The notes beneath the pieces were generated by a model. It saw nothing but the letters and a program-made list of their open reading frames with translations, ran no database searches and was not told the DNA's origin. DNA of 64,000 nt from Bacillus carboniphilus (lineage in GTDB: Bacteria > Bacillota > Bacilli > Bacillales > JAIVKR01), in the NCBI RefSeq assembly GCF_020524035.2, contig NZ_CP129013.1, positions 1,973,822-2,037,821 of the forward strand, read 5' to 3'. Below are positions 1 through 9,409 of this stretch, one piece after another. The stretch's first letter is position 1. Every line of letters begins with the position of its first letter. The translations under genes were made by a program, and so were the position numbers.

Positions 1-120
1 ACAAGACAATTGTTGAGCAAGTAGCGACAAATCTCTTCCTTGTAATGATTGTTTAAACAAATCAATATAAATATAATTATTTCCGAGCCCATGCATTTTC
101 GTAAATTGTATCGTTTTCAT
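1..120 (-). CDS. dapF: Diaminopimelate epimerase, N-terminal 40 residues only
   Basis: The first 40 codons read MKTIQFTKMHGLGNNYIYID and onward. This is the conserved start of DapF (KMHGLGN(D/N)F motif), which interconverts LL- and meso-diaminopimelate for lysine and peptidoglycan synthesis. The gene runs off the left edge before the catalytic cysteines. A GGAGGC ribosome binding site lies just upstream of the ATG at 120. In B. subtilis dapF (yutL) neighbours yutK, as here apart from the inserted aldehyde dehydrogenase region. Identification rests on a short but characteristic stretch. Confidence 0.85.
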   Translation of the reverse strand, partial: MKTIQFTKMHGLGNNYIYIDLFKQSLQGRDLSLLAQQLSC

Positions 121-208
121 AATGCCTCCAAAAAAGTTTTTTTAAAGTATAAAACGTAATGAAATAGAACACAATATTAACATCCCCCGTTTATTTAAAT
201 ATTTGTTG

Positions 209-269
209 GACTGAATCATATAATTCTACTCTTAAGAATATTAGTAGAATTGATTCGGTCTTTTTTTTT
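209..269 (+). terminator. Rho-independent terminator-like hairpin
   Basis: A long imperfect stem (GACTGAATCA with TGATTCGGTC, then ATTCTACT with AGTAGAAT) is followed by nine T residues on the + strand. No + strand gene is seen to its left inside the window, so its source transcript is unclear; it may end a short unannotated RNA. Confidence 0.6.
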
Positions 270-279
270 ATGATTTTAA

Positions 280-687
280 GTGCGTGTTTAAAAAGTAGGG
301 GAAAAAGGACGCTGAATAGAAAAGCTGAAGCCCTTTGCTCACATCCGACCAGCATAAGGAGAACATAAGGTGAAGGTGTTCTTTACCTTCACTAGATGTT
401 TGACTTATGACCTCGAGGATGTAAGGGCCGAAGCTAGACAAGAACGAGGCGGTCTGCTTAAGGAACGCAGGCTAAGTTCAGCCACCTCCTGTGGCAACGC
501 CTGCGCTAGCCCGTCCTGGGCGTCGAAGCACTCACAGTGTACGTACACATAAAGGATCACAGGCTAAGAACAACCACGTCGCGCGAGTTAACGCCTGCGC
601 TAGCACATCGTGTGCGCCTGAGGAGCGGAAAAGCAAACCAACAAAGTTATTCAACCGACATTTTTTTAGGACTTTTTAAACAACCTC
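280..687. mobile_element. MITE-like element, copy A (408 bp)
   Basis: Bounded by inverted ends GTGCGTGTTTAAAAAGT and ACTTTTTAAACAACCTC and flanked by a 5-bp direct repeat TTTAA at 275-279 and 688-692. The last 70 bp match copies B and C (GAGGAGCGGAAAAGCAAACC and following). The interior holds two copies of the three-stem module described separately. The short reading frames inside are repeat DNA, not genes. It is larger than the other copies because of the extra internal modules. Confidence 0.8.
466..620. repeat. Two three-stem repeat modules inside copy A
   Basis: Module 1: stem 1 CGCAGGC (466-472) with GCCTGCG (499-505), stem 2 GCCAC (481-485) with GTGGC (491-495), then GCCC with GGGC. Module 2: CAGGC (560-564) with GCCTG (593-597), then GCAC with GTGC. 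Both share TAAG(T/A)(T/A)CA after the first arm and AAC before the closing arm. The same architecture with different stem sequences recurs near 20.3, 33.1 and 61.4-61.9 kb. Confidence 0.7.
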
Positions 688-701
688 TTTAAGCGAATTC
701 T

Positions 702-730
702 TTGACGGTTATCCTATTCAGTCATACTAT
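702..730 (+). promoter_or_regulatory. Sigma-A type promoter for the aldehyde dehydrogenase gene
   Basis: TTGACG at 702-707 and TACTAT at 725-730 are separated by 17 bp, 34 bp before the start codon. It begins only about 10 bp after the target duplication of MITE copy A, so the element landed just upstream of the promoter. Confidence 0.55.
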
Positions 731-763
731 TAAGGTAGAAACTTTTTCTTGGAGGTGAGCAAG

Positions 764-2164
764 ATGGAAACAGCATTAGAAACACAAAGTATTGAAACAC
801 TTATTGACGAGCATGTAAAAAGACAAAAAGATTACTTTCGAGCAGGTCATACTCGCTCAATTGAAGAACGGGTCAACCAATTACAAACACTAAAAGAACT
901 AATCAAAGCAAATGAAAAAGAGATTTTAAATGCTTTAAAAAAGGATTTAAACAAGTCAGAAACTGAAGCTTATTTAACTGAGATAGGCATTCTATTTGAA
1001 GAAATTCGTTTTGCTTTAAAACACATTCACCAATGGACGAAACCTAAAAAAGTAAAAACAGCTCGCACACATATCGGCTCAAAGAGCTACCAAGTTTCTG
1101 AGCCATATGGAGTTAGCCTAATCATCTCACCATGGAATTATCCATTTCAATTAGCCATTGCACCTTTAATTGGAGCCATAGCCGCTGGGAATACAGCCAT
1201 TATTAAACCTTCAGAATTAACCCCTAATGTTTCTTCTATTATAGCAAGAATGATAAATGAAAATTTTCACCCAGGATATATGTATGTCATTGAAGGTGGA
1301 ATTGAAACGAACCAGCAATTACTAAAGCAACCGTTTGACTATATCTTTTTTACAGGAAGCGTTCCGGTCGGAAAGATCGTGATGGAAGCGGCGGGAAAAC
1401 AATTAATTCCGGTTACGTTGGAGCTAGGAGGCAAAAGCCCTTGTATTGTTCATAAAGATGCAGATATTGCTTTAGCTGCTAAACGTATCGCTTTTGGAAA
1501 ACTAACGAATGCAGGACAAACATGTGTTGCGCCCGACTACCTTTTTGTGCATGAAGACATTAAGGAAAGTTTTATTAATGAATATACTTCTATTGTTAAA
1601 AAGTTTTATGGAGATCAACCATTAGAGGATGAGAAATACGGAAGAATCGTAAATTCAAAACATTTCAAGCGCGTTGAGAGCTATTTAAATGATGGCCATA
1701 TCCTCTTTGGAGGTCGCACAAATGAAGCAATATTAAAGATTGAACCTACTTTAATGGAACCAGAAAGCTTGGAAGTACCTGTGATGCAGGAAGAGATTTT
1801 CGGCCCTATTTTACCAATCCTAACCTATCAAAATATACAAGAAGTGATAGACACGACTAGTCAATACCCTAAACCACTTGCACTTTATTTATTTACAAAA
1901 GACTCAACAATTGAAGATCAAGTAGTAGAGAACATTTCATATGGCGGGGGATGTATTAACGATACAATCATGCACTTAGCCTCTCCTTATTTACCTTTTG
2001 GTGGAGTTGGAGAAAGTGGAATTGGGAGCTATCATGGAGAAGATAGTTTTCATACGTTTTCACATCATAAAAGCATCCTAAAACAAACGAATAAGATGGA
2101 CCTTCCTTTTCGCTACCCAAATGCTAAAAACAGCCTAGCTATTATTAAGCGACTCATGAAGTAA
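764..2164 (+). CDS. NAD(P)-dependent aldehyde dehydrogenase, YwdH-like
   Basis: A 466-residue class 3-type aldehyde dehydrogenase that oxidises aldehydes to carboxylates. Visible motifs: the cofactor/active-site region SPWNYPFQL, the general-base glutamate in [11 protein letters not shown], the catalytic cysteine in [12 protein letters not shown], and the EEIFGPILP motif. The start is taken at the ATG at 764 because GGAGGTGA (751-758) sits just upstream; an in-frame TTG at 749 overlaps that ribosome binding site. Transcribed alone from the promoter at 702-730 and closed by a terminator at 2192. Closest B. subtilis relative by pattern is YwdH; the physiological substrate cannot be read from the sequence. 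Confidence 0.9.
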   Translation: METALETQSIETLIDEHVKRQKDYFRAGHTRSIEERVNQLQTLKELIKANEKEILNALKKDLNKSETEAYLTEIGILFEEIRFALKHIHQWTKPKKVKTARTHIGSKSYQVSEPYGVSLIISPWNYPFQLAIAPLIGAIAAGNTAIIKPSELTPNVSSIIARMINENFHPGYMYVIEGGIETNQQLLKQPFDYIFFTGSVPVGKIVMEAAGKQLIPVTLELGGKSPCIVHKDADIALAAKRIAFGKLTNAGQTCVAPDYLFVHEDIKESFINEYTSIVKKFYGDQPLEDEKYGRIVNSKHFKRVESYLNDGHILFGGRTNEAILKIEPTLMEPESLEVPVMQEEIFGPILPILTYQNIQEVIDTTSQYPKPLALYLFTKDSTIEDQVVENISYGGGCINDTIMHLASPYLPFGGVGESGIGSYHGEDSFHTFSHHKSILKQTNKMDLPFRYPNAKNSLAIIKRLMK

Positions 2165-2191
2165 GAAAGGGAAAAACGAAAATGAGCAAAA

Positions 2192-2222
2192 AAATCCACT
2201 TTCATTATGAAAGTGGATTTTT
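2192..2222. terminator. Bidirectional terminator between aldehyde dehydrogenase and yutK
   Basis: AAATCCACTTT pairs with AAAGTGGATTT around a short loop, with A and T runs on either side, serving the two convergent genes. Confidence 0.8.
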
Positions 2223-2235
2223 ATTTATATATTTA

Positions 2236-3458
2236 TTAGAAGATAAACATACCTGCAATTGCCGCACTTAAAAGGTTTGCTAAAGTACCTGCGATAATTG
2301 CACGAACTCCTAAACGAGCGATATCTTGACGGCGGTTAGGGGCTAATCCACCCAAACCTCCAAGTAAAATCGCAACAGAAGAAAGGTTTGCGAATCCACA
2401 AAGTGCGAAACTGATAATAGCTGCTGTTTTATCAGAAAGCTCGGCAATTTGTGGTGCAAAGTTAGAATAAGCAACAAACTCATTTAATACTAACTTTTGA
2501 CCAATGAAGCTACCTGCTTTTACAGCTTCATCCCAAGGAACACCAATGACAAATGCTAATGGAGAGAATACGTAACCTAAAATTAACTCTATAGTTAAGT
2601 TCTCAAAACCAAACCATCCACCAATTCCTCCGATGATTCCGTTTAATAAAGCGATAAGTGCGATAAATGCAAGTAACATTGCACCAACGTTAAGAGTAAG
2701 TTCAAACCTGTAGAAGCCCCTTTAGCTGCTGCATCGATTACGTTAGCTGCATCTTCGTCTGCTTCCATTTTAATATCGTCTTTCGTTGCAGATTCTTCTG
2801 TTTCAGGAATAAGCATTTTCGCCATAATTAATCCTGAAGGAGCTGCCATAAAACTTGCTGCTAATAAATATTCTAAAGGTACACCTAATGCAGCATAACC
2901 AAATAATACAGAACCAGCAACAGATGCTAGACCACCAGTCATAACTGCGAAAAGCTCAGACTTTGTCATATCTTTAATGTAAGGCCTTACAACTAACGGC
3001 GCTTCCGTTTGTCCTACGAAAATGTTAGCTGCTGCAGATAATGATTCTGCTTTACTTGTTCCTAATAACTTTGATAGTGCTCCACCTAGTAATTTGATAA
3101 TCCATTGCATAATTCCTAAGTAATAAAGAACTGAAATTAAAGAAGAGAAGAAAATAATGATTGTTAAAACGTTAAAAGCAAATACGAAACCAATAGCTTC
3201 AATAGAAGGATTAACTAAGTTCCCGAACAAGAAGCTTGTTCCTTCATTCGCATATCCGATTACATTAGAAATTATTTCAACTAAATATTGAAATGCATTC
3301 TTTCCAGCTTCCCATTTTAATACGATAAATGCGAAGGTAATTTGGATAGCTAAACCACCTAAAATCGTTCTTGGGTTAATTTTCTTTTTGTTTTCAGATA
3401 AAATAAAAGCGATTACAAAAAGAGATACAATACCTAACATACCCCATAATATATCCAT
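2236..3458 (-). CDS. yutK: Concentrative nucleoside transporter (NupC/YutK family), frameshifted
   Basis: Na+- or H+-coupled nucleoside importer of the CNT family, an integral membrane protein. The N-terminal part (2643-3458) has the family motif [14 protein letters not shown] and the gate region; the C-terminal part (2236-2679) has [28 protein letters not shown]. The two parts join if one base is added near 2697, giving about 407 residues, the usual length. There is no other lesion, so this may be a sequence error. Start ATG at 3458 has AGAGGTG upstream. Position beside dapF matches B. subtilis yutK. The 317 bp upstream (3459-3775) hold its promoter region and the yuzB terminator; I see no riboswitch there. 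Confidence 0.85.
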
Positions 3459-3732
3459 GATTTCACCTCTTAAGAAGTTTTTTTAATATCATTGCTACTC
3501 TAAAATATCAAGAAGTTAGACATCTGTCCATAGTTTTTCATTAAAAATTTAATTATTTTAGACAATTACCTTGTTTTCTAGTTAATGGGAACCAATAGTT
3601 CGTTGTAACTAACGACCCTTATGTAATTAGTCATTAAAGACTTTCCCTTAACACTACGTTATTTTTACATCATGATCTCTTTATTATTCATCTATTTCAA
3701 AATCAATTTAATGATTTTTAATAAAAAGAAAA

Positions 3733-3761
3733 AACGTTTAATGATCTTCTCATTAAACGTT
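3733..3761 (-). terminator. Terminator of yuzB
   Basis: AACGTTTAATG and CATTAAACGTT form an 11-bp perfect stem, followed in the minus direction by a T-rich run; it lies 15 bp after the yuzB stop. Confidence 0.85.
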
Positions 3762-3775
3762 AAAATTTGAGATTA

Positions 3776-4012
3776 TTAAAACATGGGATTTTCTTCTAAA
3801 TAAATATATATATTATCAACTAGTTCTTCAGAAGTTGTGCCAGAAACGAATTCTCCATTTACTAGTGCAAACGGGCTCTCCATACATTTTCCGCAGTAAC
3901 CTAAACACCCATATTCGACAATATCTAAATTCGGATCTTTTTCCAAAACTTCTAAAGCCTTTTGTGAACCGTTTGCCAAGTTACTAATGCAAAATTCAAT
4001 AATCGGCTTCAT
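3776..4012 (-). CDS. yuzB: YuzB family protein (DUF1450)
   Basis: A 78-residue cytosolic protein starting [20 protein letters not shown], which matches the DUF1450/YuzB family of Bacillaceae. Its four cysteines ([15 protein letters not shown]) resemble a thioredoxin-like ferredoxin arrangement and could bind metal or an Fe-S cluster; this is inference. Divergent from yutJ, the same neighbourhood as in B. subtilis. Function is unknown. Confidence 0.85.
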   Translation of the reverse strand: MKPIIEFCISNLANGSQKALEVLEKDPNLDIVEYGCLGYCGKCMESPFALVNGEFVSGTTSEELVDNIYIYLEENPMF

Positions 4013-4306
4013 CTTAATTTCACCTCTTTAACTGTATCTAATCGTACATTGTATAATTGAGCTAGTCAATTATGTTGATTTATTACTTTCCATGTTATAC
4101 TACTTATTAATTTGAATGTAATTTCACCCGTTCTATTGTGATTTCAAATCAAATTCGTTATACTTTTAATGGCTTTTAAATAGCTTCACGACACATTTTA
4201 ATAGCAATTCATAAGATATTATATCTTATTTACTTTATTCATTGTTATTTATAGTAGTAGCATCTTTGTTATTTCAAACTTGGGGGGAAAAGGGGAAATT
4301 TAACAG

Positions 4307-5374
4307 ATGAAGAATTTAGTCATTGTCGGTGGCGGCTATGGGGGAATGAAAGTTTTATCAAAATTACTTCCAAATCAATTACCCGATAATAGATCGATTA
4401 CGTTAATAGATCGAAACCCATATCATTGCTTAAAGACTGAGTATTATGCGTTAGCAGCTGGAACAGTTTCTGATACAACCATTCGAGTTCCTTTTCCAGA
4501 GCATGAACAAGTTGAGTCTGTATATGGAAACGTTAAGGGAATCGATTTATCGAATAAACAAGTCCATGTAGAGGGGCAATCAAATGTTCATTATGATGAC
4601 CTTATTATCGGCCTTGGATGTGAAGATAAATATCACGGGGTTCCGGGAGCTAAAGAATATACATGTAGCATACAATCAATTGAAAAGTCTCGTGAAACAT
4701 ACCAGCAACTTAATTGTTTACCAGCCGGTGCAAAGGTTTGCATTATTGGTGCAGGTTTAAGTGGAGTCGAACTTGCAAGTGAGTTACGTGAAAGTAGAGC
4801 TGATCTAAACATTGATTTATTTGATCGTGGATCACGAATCTTATCCGCTTTTCCAAAGAAATTGAGTTCCTATGTACAACGCTGGTTTGATGACCATCAA
4901 GTAAACATCGTTAGCAACTCTAATATTACGAAAATTGAACCAAATCTCGTCTATAACCATGATAACCCTATCCATGCTGACGTTATCGTCTGGACTGCGG
5001 GTATTCAGCCAAATGAAATCGTCCGAACACTTCCTGTTGAAATAGATGAGCAAGGAAGAGTGGTATTAACAAAGTATCACCATTTACCAGAAGACGAGCA
5101 CGTTTATGTGCTGGGAGATTGTGCAAGTTTACCACATGCACCTAGTGCTCAACTTGCAGAGGCACAGGCTGAGCAAATTGTCACAATATTAATGAAAAAG
5201 TGGAATAATGAACCTCTTCCAAATGAGTTGCCAAAATTCAAATTAAAAGGGATCCTTGGTTCATTAGGAAAGAAACACGGCTTTGGCTTAGTAGGCGAAC
5301 AACCATTAATGGGGCGAGTCCCTCGCCTATTAAAGTCCGGTGTGTTGTGGATGTATAAGTATCATAACGGATAG
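4307..5374 (+). CDS. yutJ: NADH dehydrogenase-like FAD protein YutJ
   Basis: A 355-residue type II NADH:quinone oxidoreductase-like flavoprotein. The FAD-binding GGGYGGMKVL motif is at the N-terminus, the NAD-binding GAGLSGVELASEL in the middle, and the FAD-contacting VYVLGDCASLPH near residue 265. It probably works at the membrane surface passing electrons from NADH to quinone, but YutJ itself is uncharacterised as far as I know. A purine-rich ribosome binding site precedes the ATG. Monocistronic, with its own terminator. Confidence 0.85.
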   Translation: MKNLVIVGGGYGGMKVLSKLLPNQLPDNRSITLIDRNPYHCLKTEYYALAAGTVSDTTIRVPFPEHEQVESVYGNVKGIDLSNKQVHVEGQSNVHYDDLIIGLGCEDKYHGVPGAKEYTCSIQSIEKSRETYQQLNCLPAGAKVCIIGAGLSGVELASELRESRADLNIDLFDRGSRILSAFPKKLSSYVQRWFDDHQVNIVSNSNITKIEPNLVYNHDNPIHADVIVWTAGIQPNEIVRTLPVEIDEQGRVVLTKYHHLPEDEHVYVLGDCASLPHAPSAQLAEAQAEQIVTILMKKWNNEPLPNELPKFKLKGILGSLGKKHGFGLVGEQPLMGRVPRLLKSGVLWMYKYHNG

Positions 5375-5387
5375 ACCAAAATACACT

Positions 5388-5413
5388 AAAAACCCTGATG
5401 TAGCAGGGTTTTT
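5388..5413 (+). terminator. Terminator of yutJ
   Basis: AAAAACCCTG and CAGGGTTTTT enclose a 6-base loop and run into a T tract. Confidence 0.85.
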
Positions 5414-5515
5414 ATTTTTGTTCTCATGAGAGTAAATCGAAAAAAAACAAAATTTGAGTGGGTTTTAAACCGCACCGCAATTGTTAAACACCACACAACA
5501 GTTGAAGGAGCATTT

Positions 5516-6147
5516 TTCTTCCACTAAATTTTTCAAAAAATAAATTACAAGCAGTTTACCATTACTTAAATGGAAATAAGAGTTCAAGTGAAATTGCTAA
5601 ATCTTTAGGTTCGGATCATATAACAATTCTGAAGAGGGTGAATTAATTTTAATATAATGAGGAAGAAGCATTTTAAAAAAGTCAGTAAAATTGCATCAAA
5701 TACTTTAGACCATCAATTTACAGCCGATAACCCAAATGAAAAGTGGACAACATGCCTAACAAACAAGTTATTCTGTGAGTAACTTTATTCTGACAATTCG
5801 CATGGTCAAGGGTGACATTATCAAATGAAGAAATATATTGATGTACTTCAATCAAAAAGAATAGTCAAAACAGTTTCTCTTAAAAGAAACTGTTTTGACA
5901 AACTCTATTATCTAAAACTTCTATGTAATAATGAGATTTGAATTCCTTTACATTAGAGAATTTGAGAATGTAGAGCACTTTGAAATAGAATTAAAAAGCT
6001 CTATACTGAATGTGGTGATACAGATAATTCTGAAGCATATTTCACTACTGCCCAAAAAAACAGATCGATTACTACAACAAAACAAATCAAGCATAAAATT
6101 AAAAATGAGTCCGGTTAAATTACCGAACTCATTTTACTCAAGTTGAC
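5516..6147 (+). pseudogene. Decayed IS3-family (IS150-like) transposase remnant
   Basis: Fragments in several frames resemble IS3-family OrfA and OrfB. Near 5525-5645 there is a helix-turn-helix stretch (KLQAVYHYLNGNKSSSEIAK). Near 5705-5770 is FTADNPNEKWTT, matching the start of the rve integrase domain. Near 5797-5860 is a degenerate DNSHGQG.HYQMKKYIDVLQ, the second catalytic Asp region. Near 5935-6120 is EFENVEHFEIEL to KMSPVK, the OrfB C-terminus. Large parts are deleted and stops interrupt all frames. No terminal repeats were identified. The region is inert as a gene. Confidence 0.7.
5864..5899. repeat. 15-bp perfect inverted repeat inside the IS3 remnant
   Basis: GTCAAAACAGTTTCT and AGAAACTGTTTTGAC around a 6-base loop. 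It lies between two IS3 OrfB fragments that are not contiguous in intact elements, so it may mark a deletion or nested-insertion junction. Confidence 0.55.
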
Positions 6148-6230
6148 TAATGAAATAACAGTGTCAAGTTTTTAGATGTCACTTCTGGAAGCTCTTTTCT
6201 TTTAACTATATTTATAAACTTATACTATTA

Positions 6231-7598
6231 TCAGAAATTCCATGGATATTTTAGATGATAGATAACATATTTATCTACTGCTTGTTCTCCGCCTAATATA
6301 TTTAGTTGCTTAATGTTATCATAATTTGAATACACTACGGATATCGTGTCGTTTGTCGGTACATAATCACTTGTTAGTAATATCGCATGATTATTTTGAG
6401 CTGCAAAAGCCGAACCTGATAAAGCATCAGGAAAGTTATTTCCTGTGGCAACATGAATAATAGATGGGTCTATACCTTCGATGAAAGTATTAATAATCTG
6501 TTTATTCGTTTCATATCTGTCTTTTCCAAATATTCTTTCACGATTTGGAAAATGACCAGCAACTGATCTATTTATAGCTTTTTCTCCGCCGATAATATAT
6601 GACTTATCAATATTTTTTTGACTGATATAAAGACCAACTTCTTCTACAACCCTATCTGATTCTGTTAGAATAACAGGCATTCCTTGACTAGCTGCTATAG
6701 GTGCTATGGACAACGCGTCTGCAAACTCTTCTCCTGTTGCAACTACAATCTCAGATGGATCGGGATCCACTTCTTCTGCAACTTTAATAGCTGTTTCATA
6801 CCTGTTCTTACCTGCAATTCTATTGAAATTAATATCTAAATCTCTTAATTGTTTCTCTATATTGCTTGATAGCGCTTTTTCTCCACCAATAATATCTACC
6901 TTTTTTACACCTAACCTTTTCAACTCCTTAACAACAACATCTGGAATTTCTCCTTCTTTCGATAATAATAAAGGAGCATTGTATTTCTTCGCCAAAGGAG
7001 TCGCCGCTAAAGCATCTGGATACTCTTCTCCTGTTGTTAACACTGCATACTTGGTTTCTTCCTTTGGCCACTCTTTAGATATTTCAACAGATGTTTCATA
7101 ACGGTCTTCACCACTTATACGTGAGTGTGGAATATACGAATAGTAGTCAAAAATATAATTTATCGACTCATCACTGCTTGTTAGATCAGATGACACTTTG
7201 ATAAAATAATCGCCCTTTTTTAATAATGTCTCTATAGAAAGATCAATAGGTTCACGTTCATCAGGCACCCCTTTAGCTATAAGGGTTCCATTTTCATCAA
7301 ATAACTCAAATTTTATTTTCTTAGTCTCTGGATCTATTCTGTTATGCTCTTCATTATTAACGCTAATCCCTATATCTAAATTACGATCATTTGGAATAGA
7401 GAATTTATACATATCAATATCTTCGCTAAGGTTGTCAATCTTCCCCACATAATTAGTAGAATGGTTTGCTACAATAGCAGTTTCAAATGTATTATTTGGT
7501 TCTTCCTCATCTATATGAGGTTGTTCACTAGCTTCTATCCTAGGAGTAATACTTAATAGAAGAGAAGTTGCTAAAACAGTTGTTAATATTTTTTTCAT
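6231..7598 (-). CDS. Secreted surface protein with three cell wall binding repeats (CWB2)
   Basis: A 455-residue exported protein. Residues 1-23 form a signal peptide (lysine start, hydrophobic core, cleavage near IEASEQ). Residues about 30-150 look like a pre-peptidase C-terminal (PPC-type) beta domain beginning EEPNNTFETA. Residues about 155-455 hold three CWB2 (PF04122-type) repeats, each starting with an RI(S/A/F)G.(D/N)RYET motif and containing VATG..F.DALS and IIGGE.A. CWB2 triplets anchor proteins to cell wall polymers in Firmicutes. No catalytic domain is present, so it is probably structural or adhesive. It has an AGGGGGAAT ribosome binding site and an unusual 11-bp repeat array just upstream. 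It lacks a counterpart at this place in B. subtilis and sits next to IS debris, so it is probably acquired. Confidence 0.85.
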   Translation of the reverse strand: MKKILTTVLATSLLLSITPRIEASEQPHIDEEEPNNTFETAIVANHSTNYVGKIDNLSEDIDMYKFSIPNDRNLDIGISVNNEEHNRIDPETKKIKFELFDENGTLIAKGVPDEREPIDLSIETLLKKGDYFIKVSSDLTSSDESINYIFDYYSYIPHSRISGEDRYETSVEISKEWPKEETKYAVLTTGEEYPDALAATPLAKKYNAPLLLSKEGEIPDVVVKELKRLGVKKVDIIGGEKALSSNIEKQLRDLDINFNRIAGKNRYETAIKVAEEVDPDPSEIVVATGEEFADALSIAPIAASQGMPVILTESDRVVEEVGLYISQKNIDKSYIIGGEKAINRSVAGHFPNRERIFGKDRYETNKQIINTFIEGIDPSIIHVATGNNFPDALSGSAFAAQNNHAILLTSDYVPTNDTISVVYSNYDNIKQLNILGGEQAVDKYVIYHLKYPWNF

Positions 7599-7621
7599 TT
7601 TTAATTCCCCCTAATTTTTAT

Positions 7622-7690
7622 ATTACAAGTACATTACAAATATATTACCAATACGTTACAAGAAATAAGTTACAAATATATTACAATATT
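7622..7690. repeat. Six-copy 11-bp phased repeat (R)TTACAAATAY upstream of the surface-protein gene
   Basis: TTACA or TTACC occurs at 7623, 7634, 7645, 7656, 7670 and 7681, giving spacings of 11, 11, 11, 14 and 11 bp, nearly one helical turn each. The array covers positions -24 to -92 relative to the start codon of the surface-protein gene. On the coding strand it reads as repeated TTGTAAT boxes. It may be a multi-site operator or a repeated 5' leader; function is inferred only from the phasing. Confidence 0.6.
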
Positions 7691-7691
7691 T

Positions 7692-8146
7692 TCTTTAATT
7701 AGACGGTTAGTTTTATTAAATAGTTTCTTAGAATTAACAATTCATACAAAAGAGACCTCAACTAATTTTATAGACTCTTAAATGATTAAAAATAACGAGG
7801 GATAAACTATTTCAGACGTAGAAAGTCCATAATCAATGTATTAGATCAAATATGTCCGAGTGTATGAAGAAACACATAAATCCTTGATAAATCACTTTGG
7901 GCTTTTGATGTGATTGTTTTATAGATAAATGCTTAAAATCAATAGTGTTTTCTCTATAAAAACCATAACTCAAAATCATGAAGATCTTATTCAATATTAT
8001 TTTTCTCTTTTGATATCAAACCCTTAATTCTTTTTTGACATTAACACCAGATGTTATTTCGACACTCCTACACATTAATACCGTTTCTTTCTTTAATTTT
8101 ATCAAGGGATTCATACAATGAGGGAACTTATAAATAGTTTCTTTTA
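7692..8146. other. No gene seen
   Basis: AT-rich DNA between the surface-protein promoter region and MITE copy B. The frames here are short and unsupported by ribosome binding sites or family patterns; it may be degraded coding sequence interrupted by the MITE. Confidence 0.5.
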
Positions 8147-8300
8147 GTGCGTGTTCAAAAAGTAGGGGAAAAAGAGCCGAGAAGAACAAGGCGGTGTAGC
8201 TTTGAGCACTCGCAGTGTACGTACTCTGTACATGAGGAGCGGAAAAGCAAACCAACAAAGTTATTCGACAGCAATTTTTTATGACTTTTTGAACAACCTC
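8147..8300. mobile_element. MITE-like element, copy B (154 bp)
   Basis: Ends GTGCGTGTTCAAAAAGT and ACTTTTTGAACAACCTC, flanked by TTTTA on both sides (8142-8146, 8301-8305). Nearly identical to copy C at 11.9 kb apart from a short indel, so recently mobile. Confidence 0.85.
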
Positions 8301-8441
8301 TTTTAAAACAGAATTTCCTCACTGAATAGACACTAGTACACCATACATTGATAATGTCCTTTATCACCATTGCTCCTACATAAATAAGAAGATGATGCAC
8401 CTATTCACAAAGTTCAACTCCATACATATTGTAAACTAAAC

Positions 8442-8608
8442 GACTCCGCACTAAAGTACGGGGGTTTCTCGTAGGCGGACTGAACCGCCTACGGGTTTTA
8501 TCGGCTAAAGCCGACTAAAAGAAATGCTACTAAAAGTAGATGGTTTTATACCACACCTCCTGCTACGCAGGTGCATCCGCAAGCTAAAGCTAGGTATAGA
8601 AAATAAAC
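8442..8608. mobile_element. 167-bp hairpin-array element, copy 1 (IS605-type, non-autonomous)
   Basis: A run of five hairpins: CCGCACTAAAGTACGG, CGTAGGCGG with CCGCCTACG, TCGGCTAAAGCCGA, CTACTAAAAGTAG and a CACCTCCTGC..GCAGGTG stem. TAAAC occurs at both boundaries (8437-8441 and 8604-8608), with no other target duplication, as expected for IS200/IS605-type insertion. The copy at 23765-23931 has the same length and near-identical sequence. The CCTAG..GATGCACCT segment resembles the 3' end of the tnpB remnant at 10.85 kb. Confidence 0.65.
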
Positions 8609-8652
8609 TGTATCTTAACACCATGATTAATATGAGTAGTTACAATAAAAGA

Positions 8653-8679
8653 ACAAAAAATAAGCCCCAAAAGGGACTT
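8653..8679 (-). terminator. Terminator of the 217-residue membrane protein gene
   Basis: AAGTCCC TTTT GGGGCTT followed by TTATTTTTT on the minus strand; the stem starts inside the stop codon. The same hairpin sequence recurs at 34463-34480 and, in variant form, at 9920-9937. Confidence 0.75.
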
Positions 8680-9331
8680 ACATTCTCATTTCATATATCA
8701 CTAGAATGCCATTGTCATATTTAAAAACAATCCAATTTCGATCGAGTATATCTTCATTTTGAATTAAATAAAGATATCTAGTTTGATTGCTATTTTCTTT
8801 AGTAATTTCCCATTCATCAATTCCATTATATTGTTGTAAAAAATCTTCTTTACTAATCCATGAAGACGATAAAGAATTTAAATAACTTAAATGTTTCTCT
8901 TTTGAATAAGTAAACTTGCTAATTACCATACCTTCTCCAAATATATTGTCAGTTGTATCTTCAAGAATTTCAACTTCTTTAGGATTAGGTAAATCAACTC
9001 CCCATTTCCTTTCGTATGTCTTAACATCTTGGTACGACATAAATTCATCAAAACTATAAAAACTGAGCAAAAGCGCAAAAATTGTCAGTATCACTCTTAC
9101 GATTATTTTTTTCGTAATGAGACCTGATAAATAAAAAAATAAAATGATTAGCCAATACAATATAAATATAATCGGTACGACAAGAAAAACTCCTATAATG
9201 ATAAAACCTATCCCATACAACCCTATTTCACCATTTGTTGGAAATGAAGTTTCGTAAATTAGCATACATACTCCTAAACTGATTAAAAAGATAGGGATAG
9301 AAACAGAAATTATGGTGAACATTTTCTTCAA
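8678..9331 (-). CDS. Membrane protein of unknown function, 217 residues
   Basis: Not recognised. Three or four hydrophobic segments fall within about residues 5-95 (first near 5-27, second near 37-65, third near 75-95), followed by a polar C-terminal domain of about 120 residues probably outside or inside the membrane face. It belongs to a run of small membrane proteins and a lipoprotein with similar ribosome binding sites (GGAGTTGA). It ends at a hairpin whose stem overlaps the stop codon. The cluster has no counterpart in the B. subtilis order and looks accessory. Confidence 0.65.
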   Translation of the reverse strand: MKKMFTIISVSIPIFLISLGVCMLIYETSFPTNGEIGLYGIGFIIIGVFLVVPIIFILYWLIILFFYLSGLITKKIIVRVILTIFALLLSFYSFDEFMSYQDVKTYERKWGVDLPNPKEVEILEDTTDNIFGEGMVISKFTYSKEKHLSYLNSLSSSWISKEDFLQQYNGIDEWEITKENSNQTRYLYLIQNEDILDRNWIVFKYDNGILVIYEMRM

Positions 9332-9409
9332 ATTTGGTCAACTCCATATTATTTAAAAATCATTTTATCTCTTATCATCTTAAATAAAACTAATGAACAA
9401 ATAAATGAC

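Noticed and set aside
370..679. Two overlapping frames of about 60 codons on the plus strand
   Set aside because: They lie wholly inside MITE copy A, have no ribosome binding site, and translate repeat DNA rich in stems.
8016..8400. Two minus-strand frames of about 80 codons
   Set aside because: Both run through MITE copy B and share its sequence with frames at 11877-12191 in copy C, so they are repeat artefacts.
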